Below, piece after piece: positions 1-10,223 of a stretch of 64,000 nt of DNA. The notes beneath the pieces are model-generated. The model was not told where the DNA came from and searched no databases. It saw nothing but the letters and a program-made list of their open reading frames with translations. This DNA is from Rothia halotolerans (lineage in GTDB: Bacteria; Actinomycetota; Actinomycetes; Actinomycetales; Micrococcaceae). The stretch covers positions 124,001-188,000 of the forward strand of contig NZ_NOIU01000001.1 of NCBI RefSeq assembly GCF_004136635.1. The letters are read 5' to 3'. A program made the translations under genes and the position numbers. How positions within the stretch are numbered: the stretch's first letter is position 1; each line of letters starts with the position of its first letter.

Positions 1-1477
1 CAGCGGTCATCGCGTCCTCGGAGGAGACCGGGCGCAGCACGATCGGGTGGCCGTAGGTCCGGCCGTCGCCCTGGACCCCCACCGAGCGGACCTGCGAGAG
101 CAGAACCACCGGCATCTGCCAGACCTCCTCGTCCAGCCCGGCCCGGGTCAGCTCGGCGCGTGCGATCGCGTCCGCGGCGCGCAGCACCTCGAGGTTCTCG
201 CGGGTGACCTCGCCGATCACCCGGATGCCCAGGCCCGGGCCCGGGAAGGGCTGCCGGGCCACGATCTTCTCGGGCACCCCCAGCCGACGGCCGATCGCGC
301 GGACCTCGTCCTTGAACAGGGTGCGCAGCGGCTCCACCAGGTCGAAGTTCAGGTCCTCCGGGAGCCCGCCGACGTTGTGGTGGGACTTGATGTTCGCGGT
401 CCCCTCGCCGCCGCCGGACTCGACGACGTCGGGGTACAGGGTGCCCTGGACCAGGAACTTGATGTCCTCGCCCTGGCCGCCCAGCTCGGCGATCAGCTTG
501 CGCTGGGCGTCCTCGAAGGAGCGGATGAACTCCCGCCCGATGGCCTTGCGCTTGAGCTCGGGGTCGGTGAGCCCGGCCAGCGCGCCCAGGAAGCGCTCCG
601 ACTCGTCGATGGTCACCACGCGGATCCCCATGGTCTCGGCGTAGTCCCGCTCGACCTGCTCGCGCTCGCCCTCGCGCAGCAGCCCGTGGTCGATGAAGAA
701 GCAGGTCAGCTGGTCGCCGACGGCCTCGTGGACCAGGGCCGCCGCGACCGAGGAGTCGACGCCGCCGGACAGGGCGCAGATGACCTGCGCGTCCCCGACC
801 TGCTCGCGGATCCTCTCGACCTGCTCCTCGATCACGTTGCCGGTGGTCCAGGTCTGCTCGAGTCCGGCGACGTTGAACAGGAAGCTCTCCAGCGCCTGCT
901 GGCCGAAGCTGGAGTGCCTCACCTCGGGGTGCCACTGGACGCCGCCGAGCTTGCGCTCCTCGTTGACGAAGGCCGCCACGGGGGTGCGCTCGGTGGTGGC
1001 CAGCACCTCGAAGCCGGCCGGCGCTTCGGTCACCGAGTCGCCGTGGCTCATCCAGACGTTCTGCATCACGGGGGTCCCGCTCAGGAAGGAGGCCCCGCCG
1101 TCGGCGAGGGTCGCGTCCGTCGCGCCGTACTCGCGCAGGCCGGTGCGGGCCACGGTGCCGCCGAGGGCCTGGGCCATCGACTGGAAGCCGTAGCAGATGC
1201 CGAAGACCGGCACCCCCGTCTCGAGGAGGGCGGGGTCCAGGGAGGGCGCGCCCTCCTCGTAGACGCTGGAGGGGCCGCCCGTCAGCACGAACGCGGCGGG
1301 GTTCCTGGCCATCATCTTCTCGACCGGCATGGAATGCGGGACGATCTCGGAGTAGACGTTGGCCTCGCGCACGCGCCGCGCGATCAGCTGGGCGTACTGC
1401 GCGCCGAAGTCGACGACGAGTACCGGTCGCTCCTCCAGTTCGGCGGAGACCGGATCAACGGTGTGGGTCACTGACAT
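1..1477 (-). CDS. guaA: GMP synthase (glutamine-hydrolysing), C-terminus cut by window edge
   Basis: GuaA converts XMP to GMP with ATP and glutamine in the cytosol. An N-terminal class I amidotransferase domain carries the nucleophile Cys in GICYG (about residue 95) and an MSHGD segment. It is followed by the ATP-pyrophosphatase domain with the P-loop SGGVDSS (about residue 240) and the C-terminal dimerisation part ending in [19 protein letters not shown]. About 490 codons are visible of the usual 520-530, so roughly the last 30 residues lie beyond base 1. Two starts compete: ATG at 1477, which has AGAGG almost touching it, and an in-frame GTG at 1471, which has AGAGGA at better spacing. It lies downstream of guaB2 and guaB3 on the same strand, so the IMP-to-GMP branch is clustered. 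Confidence 0.95.
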   Translation of the reverse strand, partial: MSVTHTVDPVSAELEERPVLVVDFGAQYAQLIARRVREANVYSEIVPHSMPVEKMMARNPAAFVLTGGPSSVYEEGAPSLDPALLETGVPVFGICYGFQSMAQALGGTVARTGLREYGATDATLADGGASFLSGTPVMQNVWMSHGDSVTEAPAGFEVLATTERTPVAAFVNEERKLGGVQWHPEVRHSSFGQQALESFLFNVAGLEQTWTTGNVIEEQVERIREQVGDAQVICALSGGVDSSVAAALVHEAVGDQLTCFFIDHGLLREGEREQVERDYAETMGIRVVTIDESERFLGALAGLTDPELKRKAIGREFIRSFEDAQRKLIAELGGQGEDIKFLVQGTLYPDVVESGGGEGTANIKSHHNVGGLPEDLNFDLVEPLRTLFKDEVRAIGRRLGVPEKIVARQPFPGPGLGIRVIGEVTRENLEVLRAADAIARAELTRAGLDEEVWQMPVVLLSQVRSVGVQGDGRTYGHPIVLRPVSSEDAMTA

Positions 1478-1583
1478 GTCCTCTGGAGTCGGTGGAGGGA
1501 GTGGGGGGTGCGCCCCGGCGACGGAGCGGCACCAGTCTAGGCTACATCCCCGCGTCGGAGGTCGGCCCCCGACGGCGGGCGGG

Positions 1584-2147
1584 CTAGTAGCGCTTGGTGG
1601 ACTTGGGGTTGGCGCGCAGCTGCGAGAGCGTCTCCCGGTGGATCCGCCGCTCGACGATGAAGGAGAGGAACGGCACGACTCCGCCCAGCGCCATCACGAT
1701 GAACTGCGGGAAGGGCCAGCGCATCAGGAACCAGACCCGGAAGCAGGCGATGAGGTAGACGACGTAGAACCAGCCGTGGACGATCAGGACCCAGGTGGAG
1801 AGGTTCAGCCCGCCCACCAGGTTGCCGGTCTCCAGGTTCAGCCAGCCCACCGCGACCGTCTCCCCCGTCGAGGCGTCCCGGCCGCCGGCGATGAGGTCGT
1901 AGCCGATCGCGTAGCGGGAGATCATCTCGGCGACCAGCAGCAGCAGGAACGTGCCGGAGATCCAGGCGCAGTACTTGTAGAAGGTCAGGGAGCCGCGGAT
2001 CTGCGACTGGGTCCCGGCGAACTTCCGGCGCGCGACGCGCACGTTGGCCGCCTTCTCCGGGCTGGCGTCCGGGGGCAGCGGCACCTTCTTGCCGTCCGTG
2101 CGCTCCACGGGGCGCGGGGTGCCGTGGGGGCCGGGGGTCTCAGACAC
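1584..2147 (-). CDS. DUF3817 family integral membrane protein
   Basis: A 187-residue protein with a charged, Pro-rich N-terminus of about 50 residues followed by a hydrophobic region of about three membrane segments (around residues 58-76, 113-135 and 145-165). The segment around [17 protein letters not shown] and the paired hydrophobic stretches fit the actinobacterial DUF3817 family, whose function is unknown. The start is GTG with GGAAGTGA just upstream. It begins 6 nt after the SURF1-like gene stops, so the two are almost certainly cotranscribed, and guaA follows on the same strand. A link to respiratory membrane biogenesis is inferred only from the SURF1-like neighbour. Confidence 0.8.
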   Translation of the reverse strand: MSETPGPHGTPRPVERTDGKKVPLPPDASPEKAANVRVARRKFAGTQSQIRGSLTFYKYCAWISGTFLLLLVAEMISRYAIGYDLIAGGRDASTGETVAVGWLNLETGNLVGGLNLSTWVLIVHGWFYVVYLIACFRVWFLMRWPFPQFIVMALGGVVPFLSFIVERRIHRETLSQLRANPKSTKRY

Positions 2148-2153
2148 GTTCGG

Positions 2154-3197
2154 TCACTTCCGTTCTGGGTTCGGGGATTGCTCGGAGCGCGCCGCGGCCG
2201 GCTCCGACGCGGCCGGCTCCGGCTCGTCGAAGTAGAAGTACTGCTCGGCCTCGGCGTCGTAGTAGAAGTACCGCCCCGTCTGCTCCTCGTAGAAGAAGCG
2301 GCCCTCGCGGGCGGGGACGATCTCGTAGAACTTCTCGGGGTGGGCGCGGCGCTGATAGGAGTCGGCCAGCATCCGCCACCAAAGGTAGAGCGCGAAGCCG
2401 GCGAAGACAACCCACTCGAGCGCGTAGAAGATGTTGAGCCAGTCCATCGACTCGTCGGTCACCTGGTCGGCCCGGATGGTCTCGAGGCCCTCGGCGGGCG
2501 CGGCCAGGGCGGCGTCGTCGTCCAGGCGGCCCTGCTCGTCCAGGGGCAGGGGCGAGCCGGCGGGGACCTCCGCGTTCGCGGTGACCAGGCCGGAGTAGAG
2601 CGGGGCGTCCCACAGGTTGGTCAGCTGGGCGGTGGCGGCGGCGCCGAGCACGGTCGGCTCCCCCATCCCGGAGGAGGACCCCTCGGAGGCCTCGTCGACG
2701 AGGTTGCTGGCGACCGGCGCCTCGTTAGCGATCAGCCGCCCGGCCAGGGTGACCCGGCCGGCCGGCTCGTCGTAGGCCGCGGCCGCCTCCGGATCCTCGA
2801 CGAACCCGCGGGCGACGCCGACCGAGTAGGTCGCGTCCGGGTCCGCGATCTCCGAGTCCGTCGAGGCCACCGGCGCCTGGCCCTCCGGCACGAAGCGGGT
2901 CACGACCCAGTAGCCGGACGTCCCCTCGTTGACCCGGTTGGCCACCAGGACGGTGCTGTCCGGGACGTAGGCCCCGGTGGTCTCCACCATCGAGTCGGCC
3001 TCGGAGGCCAGGACCGGCTCGAGCGCCTGGACCTTCCCCTCCAGCGGCTCCACGACCTCCTTGGCGGGATCCTCGTGGATCTGTCCCGAGGACGCCGAAT
3101 CCAGCTGCCACTGGCTCAGCAGCATGAAGCCGGTGGCCAGCAGCAGGGCGAGCAGGAGCCCGGCCAGCCACCGCGGGGTCAGAGCGAGTTTAAGCAC
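2154..3197 (-). CDS. SURF1-like family membrane protein
   Basis: A 347-residue protein with the SURF1 layout: a membrane segment near the N-terminus (about residues 9-27, ending in the SQWQLD motif), a large outside domain, and a second membrane segment (about 250-276). SURF1 proteins assist assembly of haem-copper cytochrome oxidases, and actinobacterial homologues are usually assigned that role by homology. The translation starts at GTG 3197. The C-terminal cytosolic tail is odd: residues 299-324 repeat aromatic/acidic blocks (GRFFYEE, GRYFYYD, QYFYFDEP). It is followed by DUF3817 after a 6-nt gap. No oxidase subunit is in the window, so the oxidase role is inference from family. Confidence 0.82.
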   Translation of the reverse strand: MLKLALTPRWLAGLLLALLLATGFMLLSQWQLDSASSGQIHEDPAKEVVEPLEGKVQALEPVLASEADSMVETTGAYVPDSTVLVANRVNEGTSGYWVVTRFVPEGQAPVASTDSEIADPDATYSVGVARGFVEDPEAAAAYDEPAGRVTLAGRLIANEAPVASNLVDEASEGSSSGMGEPTVLGAAATAQLTNLWDAPLYSGLVTANAEVPAGSPLPLDEQGRLDDDAALAAPAEGLETIRADQVTDESMDWLNIFYALEWVVFAGFALYLWWRMLADSYQRRAHPEKFYEIVPAREGRFFYEEQTGRYFYYDAEAEQYFYFDEPEPAASEPAAARSEQSPNPERK

Positions 3198-3257
3198 GCT
3201 GTCCAGCGTATCGAATCATCCTGGGAGACGGCTCATCGAGCGGGGCGGATCACAGCG

Positions 3258-3281
3258 GCGGGCGGGCCCGGGGCCGCCCGC
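3258..3281 (-). terminator. Hairpin downstream of guaB3
   Basis: An 8-bp perfect GC stem (3258-3265 with 3274-3281) and an 8-nt loop, about 30 nt after the guaB3 stop and before the SURF1-like gene. There is no T-run, as is common for actinobacterial terminators. It may separate the guaB pair from the SURF1/DUF3817/guaA genes. Confidence 0.5.
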
Positions 3282-3309
3282 AAGCGCCGGGCTCCTCCGG
3301 CCGCCTCGG

Positions 3310-4437
3310 CTACAGCCGGTTGGTGATGACCACCTCGGAGCGCTGGAACTCCTTCAGCGTCGAGTAGCCCGTGGTCGCCATCGCCCGGCGCAGGGCGCCC
3401 ACCAGGTTGGAGGTGCCGTCCACGTGGTTCGAGGGACCGTGCAGCACGGTCTCGAAGGAGCCGACCTGACTCATCTGCGTGCGGGCGCCGCGAGGGAACT
3501 CGTGGTGGTGCGCCTCGGGGCCCCAGTGGTAGCCGCGGCCCGGCGCGTCGGTGGCGCGGGCCAGCGGGGCGCCGATCATCACGGCGTCGGCCCCCATGGC
3601 CATGGCCTTGACCATGTCCCCGGAGACGCCCAGGCCGCCGTCGGCGATCACGTGCACGTAGCGGCCGCCGGACTCGTCGAGGTAGTCCCGGCGGGCGGCG
3701 GCGACGTCGGAGATGGTGGTGGCCATCGCGGCGTGGATGCCGAGCGCGCGGCGGGTGGTCGTCGTCGCGCCCCCGCCGAAGCCCACCAGCACGCCCGCCG
3801 CACCCGTGCGCATCAGGTGCAGCGCGGGAGTGTATCCGGCGGCCCCGCCGACGATCACCGGCACGTCGAGCTCGTAGATGAACTCCTTGAGGTCCAGCGG
3901 CTCCTGGTTCTGCGAGACATGCTCGGCGGAGACCGTGGTCCCCCGGATGACGAAGACGTCCACCCCCGCGTTCACCACGGTCCGGTAGAACTCCTGGGTG
4001 CGCTGGGGCGTCAGCGAGCCCGCGACGACGACGCCGGCCTCCCGGATCTGCGCCAGCCGCTCGGTGATCAGCTCGGCCTTGATCGGCTCCGCGTAGATCT
4101 CCTGCATCCGGGAGGTCACCCGCGGCATGTCGTCCCCGGGCAGCAGCGAGATCTCGTCCAGGTACGGCTGCGGGTCCTCGTACCGGGTCCACAGGCCCTC
4201 GAGGTTGAGCACGCCCAGGCCGCCGAGGCGGCCGAGCTCGATCGCCGAGGCCGGGGACATCACCGAGTCCATCGGGGCGCCCAGCACCGGGGCCGGGAAG
4301 GAGAAGGCGTCGATCTGCCAGTCCGTCGAGACGTCCCGGGGATCCCGGGTCCGCCGGGCCGGGACCAGGGCGATGTCGTCCAGCGAGTAGGTGCGGCGTG
4401 CCCGCTTCGAGCGCCCGATTTCGATGTCGTAACTCAC
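3310..4437 (-). CDS. guaB3: GuaB3-type IMP dehydrogenase-related protein
   Basis: A 375-residue TIM-barrel protein of the IMPDH/GMP reductase family without an inserted CBS pair. It matches the actinobacterial GuaB3 subgroup: it opens with a YDIEIGRSKRARRTYSLDDI segment and contains the phosphate-binding GFGGGATTTTRRALG loop. Where true IMPDH has the catalytic Cys loop GSICTTR, no equivalent Cys is visible (VIRGTTVSAEH lies in the related position of the barrel), so dehydrogenase activity is doubtful. In mycobacteria the equivalent gene is not the active IMPDH. The start is GTG 4437 with AAGGA 7 nt upstream. It lies 37 nt downstream of guaB2, and the two probably share a transcript. Confidence 0.88.
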   Translation of the reverse strand: MSYDIEIGRSKRARRTYSLDDIALVPARRTRDPRDVSTDWQIDAFSFPAPVLGAPMDSVMSPASAIELGRLGGLGVLNLEGLWTRYEDPQPYLDEISLLPGDDMPRVTSRMQEIYAEPIKAELITERLAQIREAGVVVAGSLTPQRTQEFYRTVVNAGVDVFVIRGTTVSAEHVSQNQEPLDLKEFIYELDVPVIVGGAAGYTPALHLMRTGAAGVLVGFGGGATTTTRRALGIHAAMATTISDVAAARRDYLDESGGRYVHVIADGGLGVSGDMVKAMAMGADAVMIGAPLARATDAPGRGYHWGPEAHHHEFPRGARTQMSQVGSFETVLHGPSNHVDGTSNLVGALRRAMATTGYSTLKEFQRSEVVITNRL

Positions 4438-4474
4438 GGTCTTCCTTTCGCGGGCCGCGCGGCCCGGGCGCGGC

Positions 4475-6112
<1,638 letters not shown>

Positions 6113-6124
6113 TTACGCCGAGTC

Positions 6125-6166
6125 GGCGGCGGGCGCGGGAGGTCCGCGGGCCCCGCGCCCGCCGCC
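6125..6166 (-). terminator. Hairpin after the DUF3100 gene
   Basis: A perfect 14-bp stem (6125-6138 with 6153-6166) around a 14-nt loop, 19 nt after the DUF3100 stop and before guaB. It has no T-tail. It isolates guaB from upstream transcription. Confidence 0.65.
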
Positions 6167-6184
6167 GGTCGGACCCGCCGCGAG

Positions 6185-7564
6185 CTACCCCACCAGGCCC
6201 AGCACGAACTCCGCGATGATCGTGGAGCAGACGAAGGTCGCGGCGATCCCGACGACGCCGACCGGCACGATCTTCCAGCCGATCGAGCGCAGCATCGGCA
6301 TGTCCTTGCCCAGGCTCAGCCCGGCGACGGTGAGCATCATGGTGATCACCGAGAGGAAGTCCACCGACTCGGAGGCCTCGGCCACCCACCCGGCCACGGG
6401 CGAGATCGGCGAGGAGACCAGCATGCCCAGCGTCACCAGCACGATCAGGGCGGGGACCTTCCCCCGGCTGATCCGGGTGACCCCCATGGACACCGCGACC
6501 AGGGCGGCCAGCAGCAGGTAGGTCCACACCATGTCCCAGGTGAAGGACCGCTCCGCGATGACCGCGACCACGAGCCCGGCCCCGCACAGGATGGCCAGGA
6601 TGTTCCACAGCGGGACCCTCACCTCGGGTCCCTGCGTCATCGCGTCCTTGACCGCGTGCAGCTGCTCGGTGGCCATGGTCCCGATGCTCTTGCGCCCGGT
6701 GGCCTCGGCGTCGCGGTTGCGGGTCAGCAGCCGGTAGAACCGGTCGGCCACCGGCAGCGAGACCCAGACGCCCAGGTAGATCCCGGCCAGGCTGGCGATC
6801 AGGTTGGCGGTGGTGGCCAGGGCCAGGATCTGGTCCTGCATCTCCGGATGCGCAGCGGCCACCGCCGAGGCGCCGGCCGCCATCATGGAGCCCGAGCCGA
6901 TGCCCGAGCCCATCGCCAGGGCCAGCGGGTCGAAGATGCCCAGCGACGTCGCCAGGGAGGCGATGAGCGTGGCGATCACCGCGCCGAAGACCGAGCCGAA
7001 GACGTACATGGACAGCACCCCGCGGTACTGCGGGGAGTCGGAGCCGAAGCGGTTGGTGACCATGGCGAAGGCGGCCTCGCGGTCCACCGAGAAGGTCGCG
7101 CCCACCGTGGCCGGGCCCATCCGCAGCAGCACGGCCAGCGGAAGGGCCAGCAGGATGGTGCCGAAGACGTTGCCGAACTCCTGGAGCAGCAGGGCCGGTC
7201 CCGCCTCGAGGATCAGCGGGATGTTCGGGCCCATGGTCAGCGAGAGCCGCGCGCACAGCAGCAGCACCGCCACGCCCATGATCAGCCCCGCGGCGTGCTG
7301 CAGGCCGGCGGGCATGGGCTTGAGCTTCTGCGCGGAGAGGACGGCGGCGAGGATCAGGCCCCAGATCATCGGGAGCATGGTGATCGAGGCCGGGCCGAGG
7401 GAGATCTCGGCGGGGCCGATGGCCTGGGCCAGGCCCGCGATGACCACGATGAGCGCGACCAGCAGCCACAGCTGCGGGGTCCGGAAGGTGTAGAGGAAGG
7501 CCTCGCCCGCCGACGTCGCGCGCCCGGGCGCCGGGGCGACGCTGGGCTGGGGGTTCTGTTTCAT
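6185..7564 (-). CDS. DUF3100 family multi-pass membrane protein
   Basis: A 459-residue, very hydrophobic protein with roughly 11-12 predicted membrane segments and a short cytosolic loop near the middle (around DRFYRLLTRNRDAEATGRKS). Blocks such as NRFGSDSPQYRGVLSMYVFG and GSGIGSGSMMAAGASAVA match the DUF3100 family, which resembles transporters but has no established substrate. The start is ATG 7564 with GAAAGA about 6-7 nt upstream. The frame stays open upstream to 7684, but that stretch reads as low-complexity Pro/Arg and lacks support. No enzyme partner lies next to it, so substrate cannot be inferred. Confidence 0.8.
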   Translation of the reverse strand: MKQNPQPSVAPAPGRATSAGEAFLYTFRTPQLWLLVALIVVIAGLAQAIGPAEISLGPASITMLPMIWGLILAAVLSAQKLKPMPAGLQHAAGLIMGVAVLLLCARLSLTMGPNIPLILEAGPALLLQEFGNVFGTILLALPLAVLLRMGPATVGATFSVDREAAFAMVTNRFGSDSPQYRGVLSMYVFGSVFGAVIATLIASLATSLGIFDPLALAMGSGIGSGSMMAAGASAVAAAHPEMQDQILALATTANLIASLAGIYLGVWVSLPVADRFYRLLTRNRDAEATGRKSIGTMATEQLHAVKDAMTQGPEVRVPLWNILAILCGAGLVVAVIAERSFTWDMVWTYLLLAALVAVSMGVTRISRGKVPALIVLVTLGMLVSSPISPVAGWVAEASESVDFLSVITMMLTVAGLSLGKDMPMLRSIGWKIVPVGVVGIAATFVCSTIIAEFVLGLVG

Positions 7565-7894
7565 GCTGGTTCTTTCGCGTAGGGGCCGAGGCGCTGGAGG
7601 GGCCGGCCCGGTCCGTTCCCGGCGGGGTGGTCGGCCCGCGGCGTCGTGCAGGGGGCTCATCCCCGAGAAAGTGGTCTCCGCCACCCCGGGGTGTTCCGCA
7701 TAACATTGTGCACGCGGAAGATCACGACGCCGTTACACACCGGCCCACCTGCGCGAATCCCTGCGAACTCTCCGCAGGCCGTCCTGTTTTCCGTGATTCG
7801 GCGGTGCTGGATGCAGGTTCCCGTGGTCGCCGTCCGCTCGACCGGTCCTTCGGGAGGCGGGGCGGCCCGCCCCGCCTCCCAGATCGGGCGGGCG
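7565..7894. other. Intergenic region between acyltransferase 1 and the DUF3100 gene
   Basis: No convincing gene. It holds the terminator hairpin of the acyltransferase gene at its right end (7852-7880) and an AT-richer patch around 7697-7740 (GCATAACATTGTGC) where a promoter for the DUF3100 gene would be expected. I could not place convincing -35 and -10 boxes. Confidence 0.5.
7852..7880 (-). terminator. Hairpin after acyltransferase 1
   Basis: A perfect 12-bp stem (7852-7863 with 7869-7880) and a 5-nt loop, starting 14 nt after the stop of the acyltransferase gene at 7895. No T-run. Confidence 0.65.
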
Positions 7895-10159
7895 CTACGG
7901 CATCGCGCCGGCCCCGGGGGCGGCGCCCTCCGGCGTCGTGCCCTCCTCCCCCGCCTCGGGCGGCAGCGGGTTGCCGAGCTCGTCGTACTGCTGCTCCCCG
8001 GGCTGCGGGGCGTCCGGGTCGCCGAAGCCGCGCTCGCCGTCCGGGCCGGTCCACGTCGGCTCCACCAGGGCGTCGCCGAAGCGCTGGTCGAAGAAGGGGC
8101 CGGTGGACCTCACGTAGGTCGCGGTCAGGTGGTTGTCGTCGATGTAGGTGTAGACGTTGCCGACCGCCGGCGGGCAGCTGCCGTCCGGGCAGACCAGGTC
8201 GTCCATGTCCACCGAGCCGTAGCCGGGGATCTCCTCCCGCCACGGCAGGGTCGGGTCCGGGGTGTACGCGGTCACGTGCTCGAAGGTGCAGTCGTCGAAG
8301 CTCCCGTTCTCCTCGCAGTCCCAGTGGGATTCGCCGAAGCGCGCGTTGTCCCGAATGCCGACGACGTTGACCCCGCGCTCGGTCCAGTGCCGGACCTGCT
8401 CCTCCGTGCCCGGGCGGATGACCTCGGCGAGGCCGTCGTAGGTCGACTGCGTCGACTGGATGACCAGCGTGTCCGGGTTCTGGTCCTCGATGAACGACTC
8501 GGCGCGCGGCAGCCACTCCTGGCAGGCTCCCGAGAAGGCGTTGTCCTCCTCGGTGGTGAAGAAGCAGCCGGGGTGGCGGACGAAGATCAGGTCCCAGTTC
8601 TGGGAGCTCGCGGTCTCCTTCATCGCCGTGATCCACTGCTCCGTATGGCTGTTGCCCACCGCGACCACGGTCCGCTCGGGATCGGGGTTGTCCACCACGT
8701 GGTAGCACTGGTCGTCCACGAGGCCGTGCAGGTCCATGTCGGGCTCGTCCGAGCACCAGGAGCCCATGCCGTCCTGCCACGCCCAGTCGTCCGCGCGGTC
8801 CAGCACCGTGGGGATGAGCCCCGGGTCGGGGTCGCCCTGGTACCGGTAGCCCGGGTCCAGCATCTGCGCGCCGGGGTTGTTCTTCCACGCGTTGGCCTGG
8901 ATCTGGTGGTTGACGTAGACGATGCGGCCCTGCCACGCGGCGACCGCCCCGAGGCCTACCGCCAGGCATCCGACGACGACCACCAGCGAGCGCCACCGCT
9001 TGGCCTCGGACCACTTCCAGCGGCGCAGCGGCGTGTCCACCATCCGGGTCACCAGGACCGATCCCGCCAGCGCCACGCCGAGGATGCCGACGCCGGCGAA
9101 GAAGTCGGCCTTCTCCCGCCCCACCCGGTCCAGGTAGAAGACCAGCAGCGGCCAGTGCAGGAGGTAGAGGGCGTAGGAGTACGCACCCAGGGAGACCAGC
9201 GGCTTCCACGTCAGGATGCGGTCGGCGCCCCACCGTGTGCCGCTCTGACCGGCGACGATCACCAGGCTCGCGGCCAGGGTCGGCCACAGCGCGATGTAGC
9301 CGGGGAACATCCCCTCGACGTCGAGCACCGCCCCGCAGATCAGGATCGCGACGACGCCGATCCACGTCATGATCCCGCGGGCCCCGCCGGGCAGCTTGAT
9401 CCACGGCAGCACGATGGCCACCAGCGAGCCGAGGGCGAACTCCCAGAGGCGGGCGAAGGTGTTGAAGTAGGCCGCCTGCTGGTCGGTAGCCGTCTCGATC
9501 ACGGAGAAGGTCAGCGAGGCGACGAAGACGCAGCCGAAGACGAAGGCCAGCGTGGCCCGGATCGGCAGGCGCAGCAGCTTCGCGGCGAAGCCGCCCAGGG
9601 CGAACAGCAGCGGCCACATCAGGAAGATCTGGCCCTGGATGGACAGCGACCAGAAGTGGCGCAGCGGCGAGGCCGCGCTGGTGTCCGCCGCGTAGTAGTC
9701 CACGGAGTTGAAGATCGAGAACCAGTTCTCGTAGTAGAGCAGGACCGAGAGCGCCTCGTGCAGCGTCGGCACCCAGCGGTCCGCCCCCAGGAAGAGGCGG
9801 GTCGCGATCAGCACGGCCACGACCGTGAGCACCGCCACCGGCAGGATCCGCTTGAAGACGTGGACCCAGTACTTGGTCAGCTCCTTCCAGCGGATCGGCG
9901 TGCCCCGCTCGAGCTTGCCCGTGAAGGACAGCGTCATGAGGAAGGCGGAGATGAACAGGAAGACGTCCACGCCGCCGGAGACCCTGCCGAACCAGATGTG
10001 GTAGACGGCGACCAGGAGCACCGCCAGGGCGCGCAGGCCCTGGATCTCGGGACGGAAGGCCCGCTTGGGCTTCTCGGGGGCGGCCGACGGCATCGAGCGC
10101 GCCGCCCAGGGGGCCTCCCCCTGTCCGATCGGCGCGCCGCGGTCGTTGCTCTCTGTCAT
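7895..10159 (-). CDS. Acyltransferase-3 family membrane protein with C-terminal SGNH domain (copy 1)
   Basis: A 754-residue OafA-like enzyme. The N-terminal membrane domain (about residues 35-390, some ten segments) begins with the family signature FRPEIQGLRALAV and keeps the His of VYHIWFGR (His54), thought to be needed for acyl transfer across the membrane. A periplasmic SGNH hydrolase-like domain follows, with the nucleophile block VAVGNSHTEQW (about residue 500) and a terminal Asp/His block DDNHLTATY. Such enzymes O-acetylate peptidoglycan, teichoic acid, polysaccharide or glycolipid; the acceptor is unknown here. ATG 10159 is preceded by AGGA at 7-8 nt. A paralogue lies 64 nt upstream in the same direction. 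Confidence 0.9.
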   Translation of the reverse strand: MTESNDRGAPIGQGEAPWAARSMPSAAPEKPKRAFRPEIQGLRALAVLLVAVYHIWFGRVSGGVDVFLFISAFLMTLSFTGKLERGTPIRWKELTKYWVHVFKRILPVAVLTVVAVLIATRLFLGADRWVPTLHEALSVLLYYENWFSIFNSVDYYAADTSAASPLRHFWSLSIQGQIFLMWPLLFALGGFAAKLLRLPIRATLAFVFGCVFVASLTFSVIETATDQQAAYFNTFARLWEFALGSLVAIVLPWIKLPGGARGIMTWIGVVAILICGAVLDVEGMFPGYIALWPTLAASLVIVAGQSGTRWGADRILTWKPLVSLGAYSYALYLLHWPLLVFYLDRVGREKADFFAGVGILGVALAGSVLVTRMVDTPLRRWKWSEAKRWRSLVVVVGCLAVGLGAVAAWQGRIVYVNHQIQANAWKNNPGAQMLDPGYRYQGDPDPGLIPTVLDRADDWAWQDGMGSWCSDEPDMDLHGLVDDQCYHVVDNPDPERTVVAVGNSHTEQWITAMKETASSQNWDLIFVRHPGCFFTTEEDNAFSGACQEWLPRAESFIEDQNPDTLVIQSTQSTYDGLAEVIRPGTEEQVRHWTERGVNVVGIRDNARFGESHWDCEENGSFDDCTFEHVTAYTPDPTLPWREEIPGYGSVDMDDLVCPDGSCPPAVGNVYTYIDDNHLTATYVRSTGPFFDQRFGDALVEPTWTGPDGERGFGDPDAPQPGEQQYDELGNPLPPEAGEEGTTPEGAAPGAGAMP

Positions 10160-10223
10160 GTATCGATCCTGTACGTCATGTGGTGCCGGCGGCGTGATGC
10201 GCCGCGCGATCTGGGCGGGCGGG

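Noticed and set aside
47-1474. Long plus-strand open frame opposite guaA
   Set aside because: Its translation is low-complexity Gly/Arg/Ala/Val typical of antisense frames in GC-rich DNA, and the minus strand is a full guaA.
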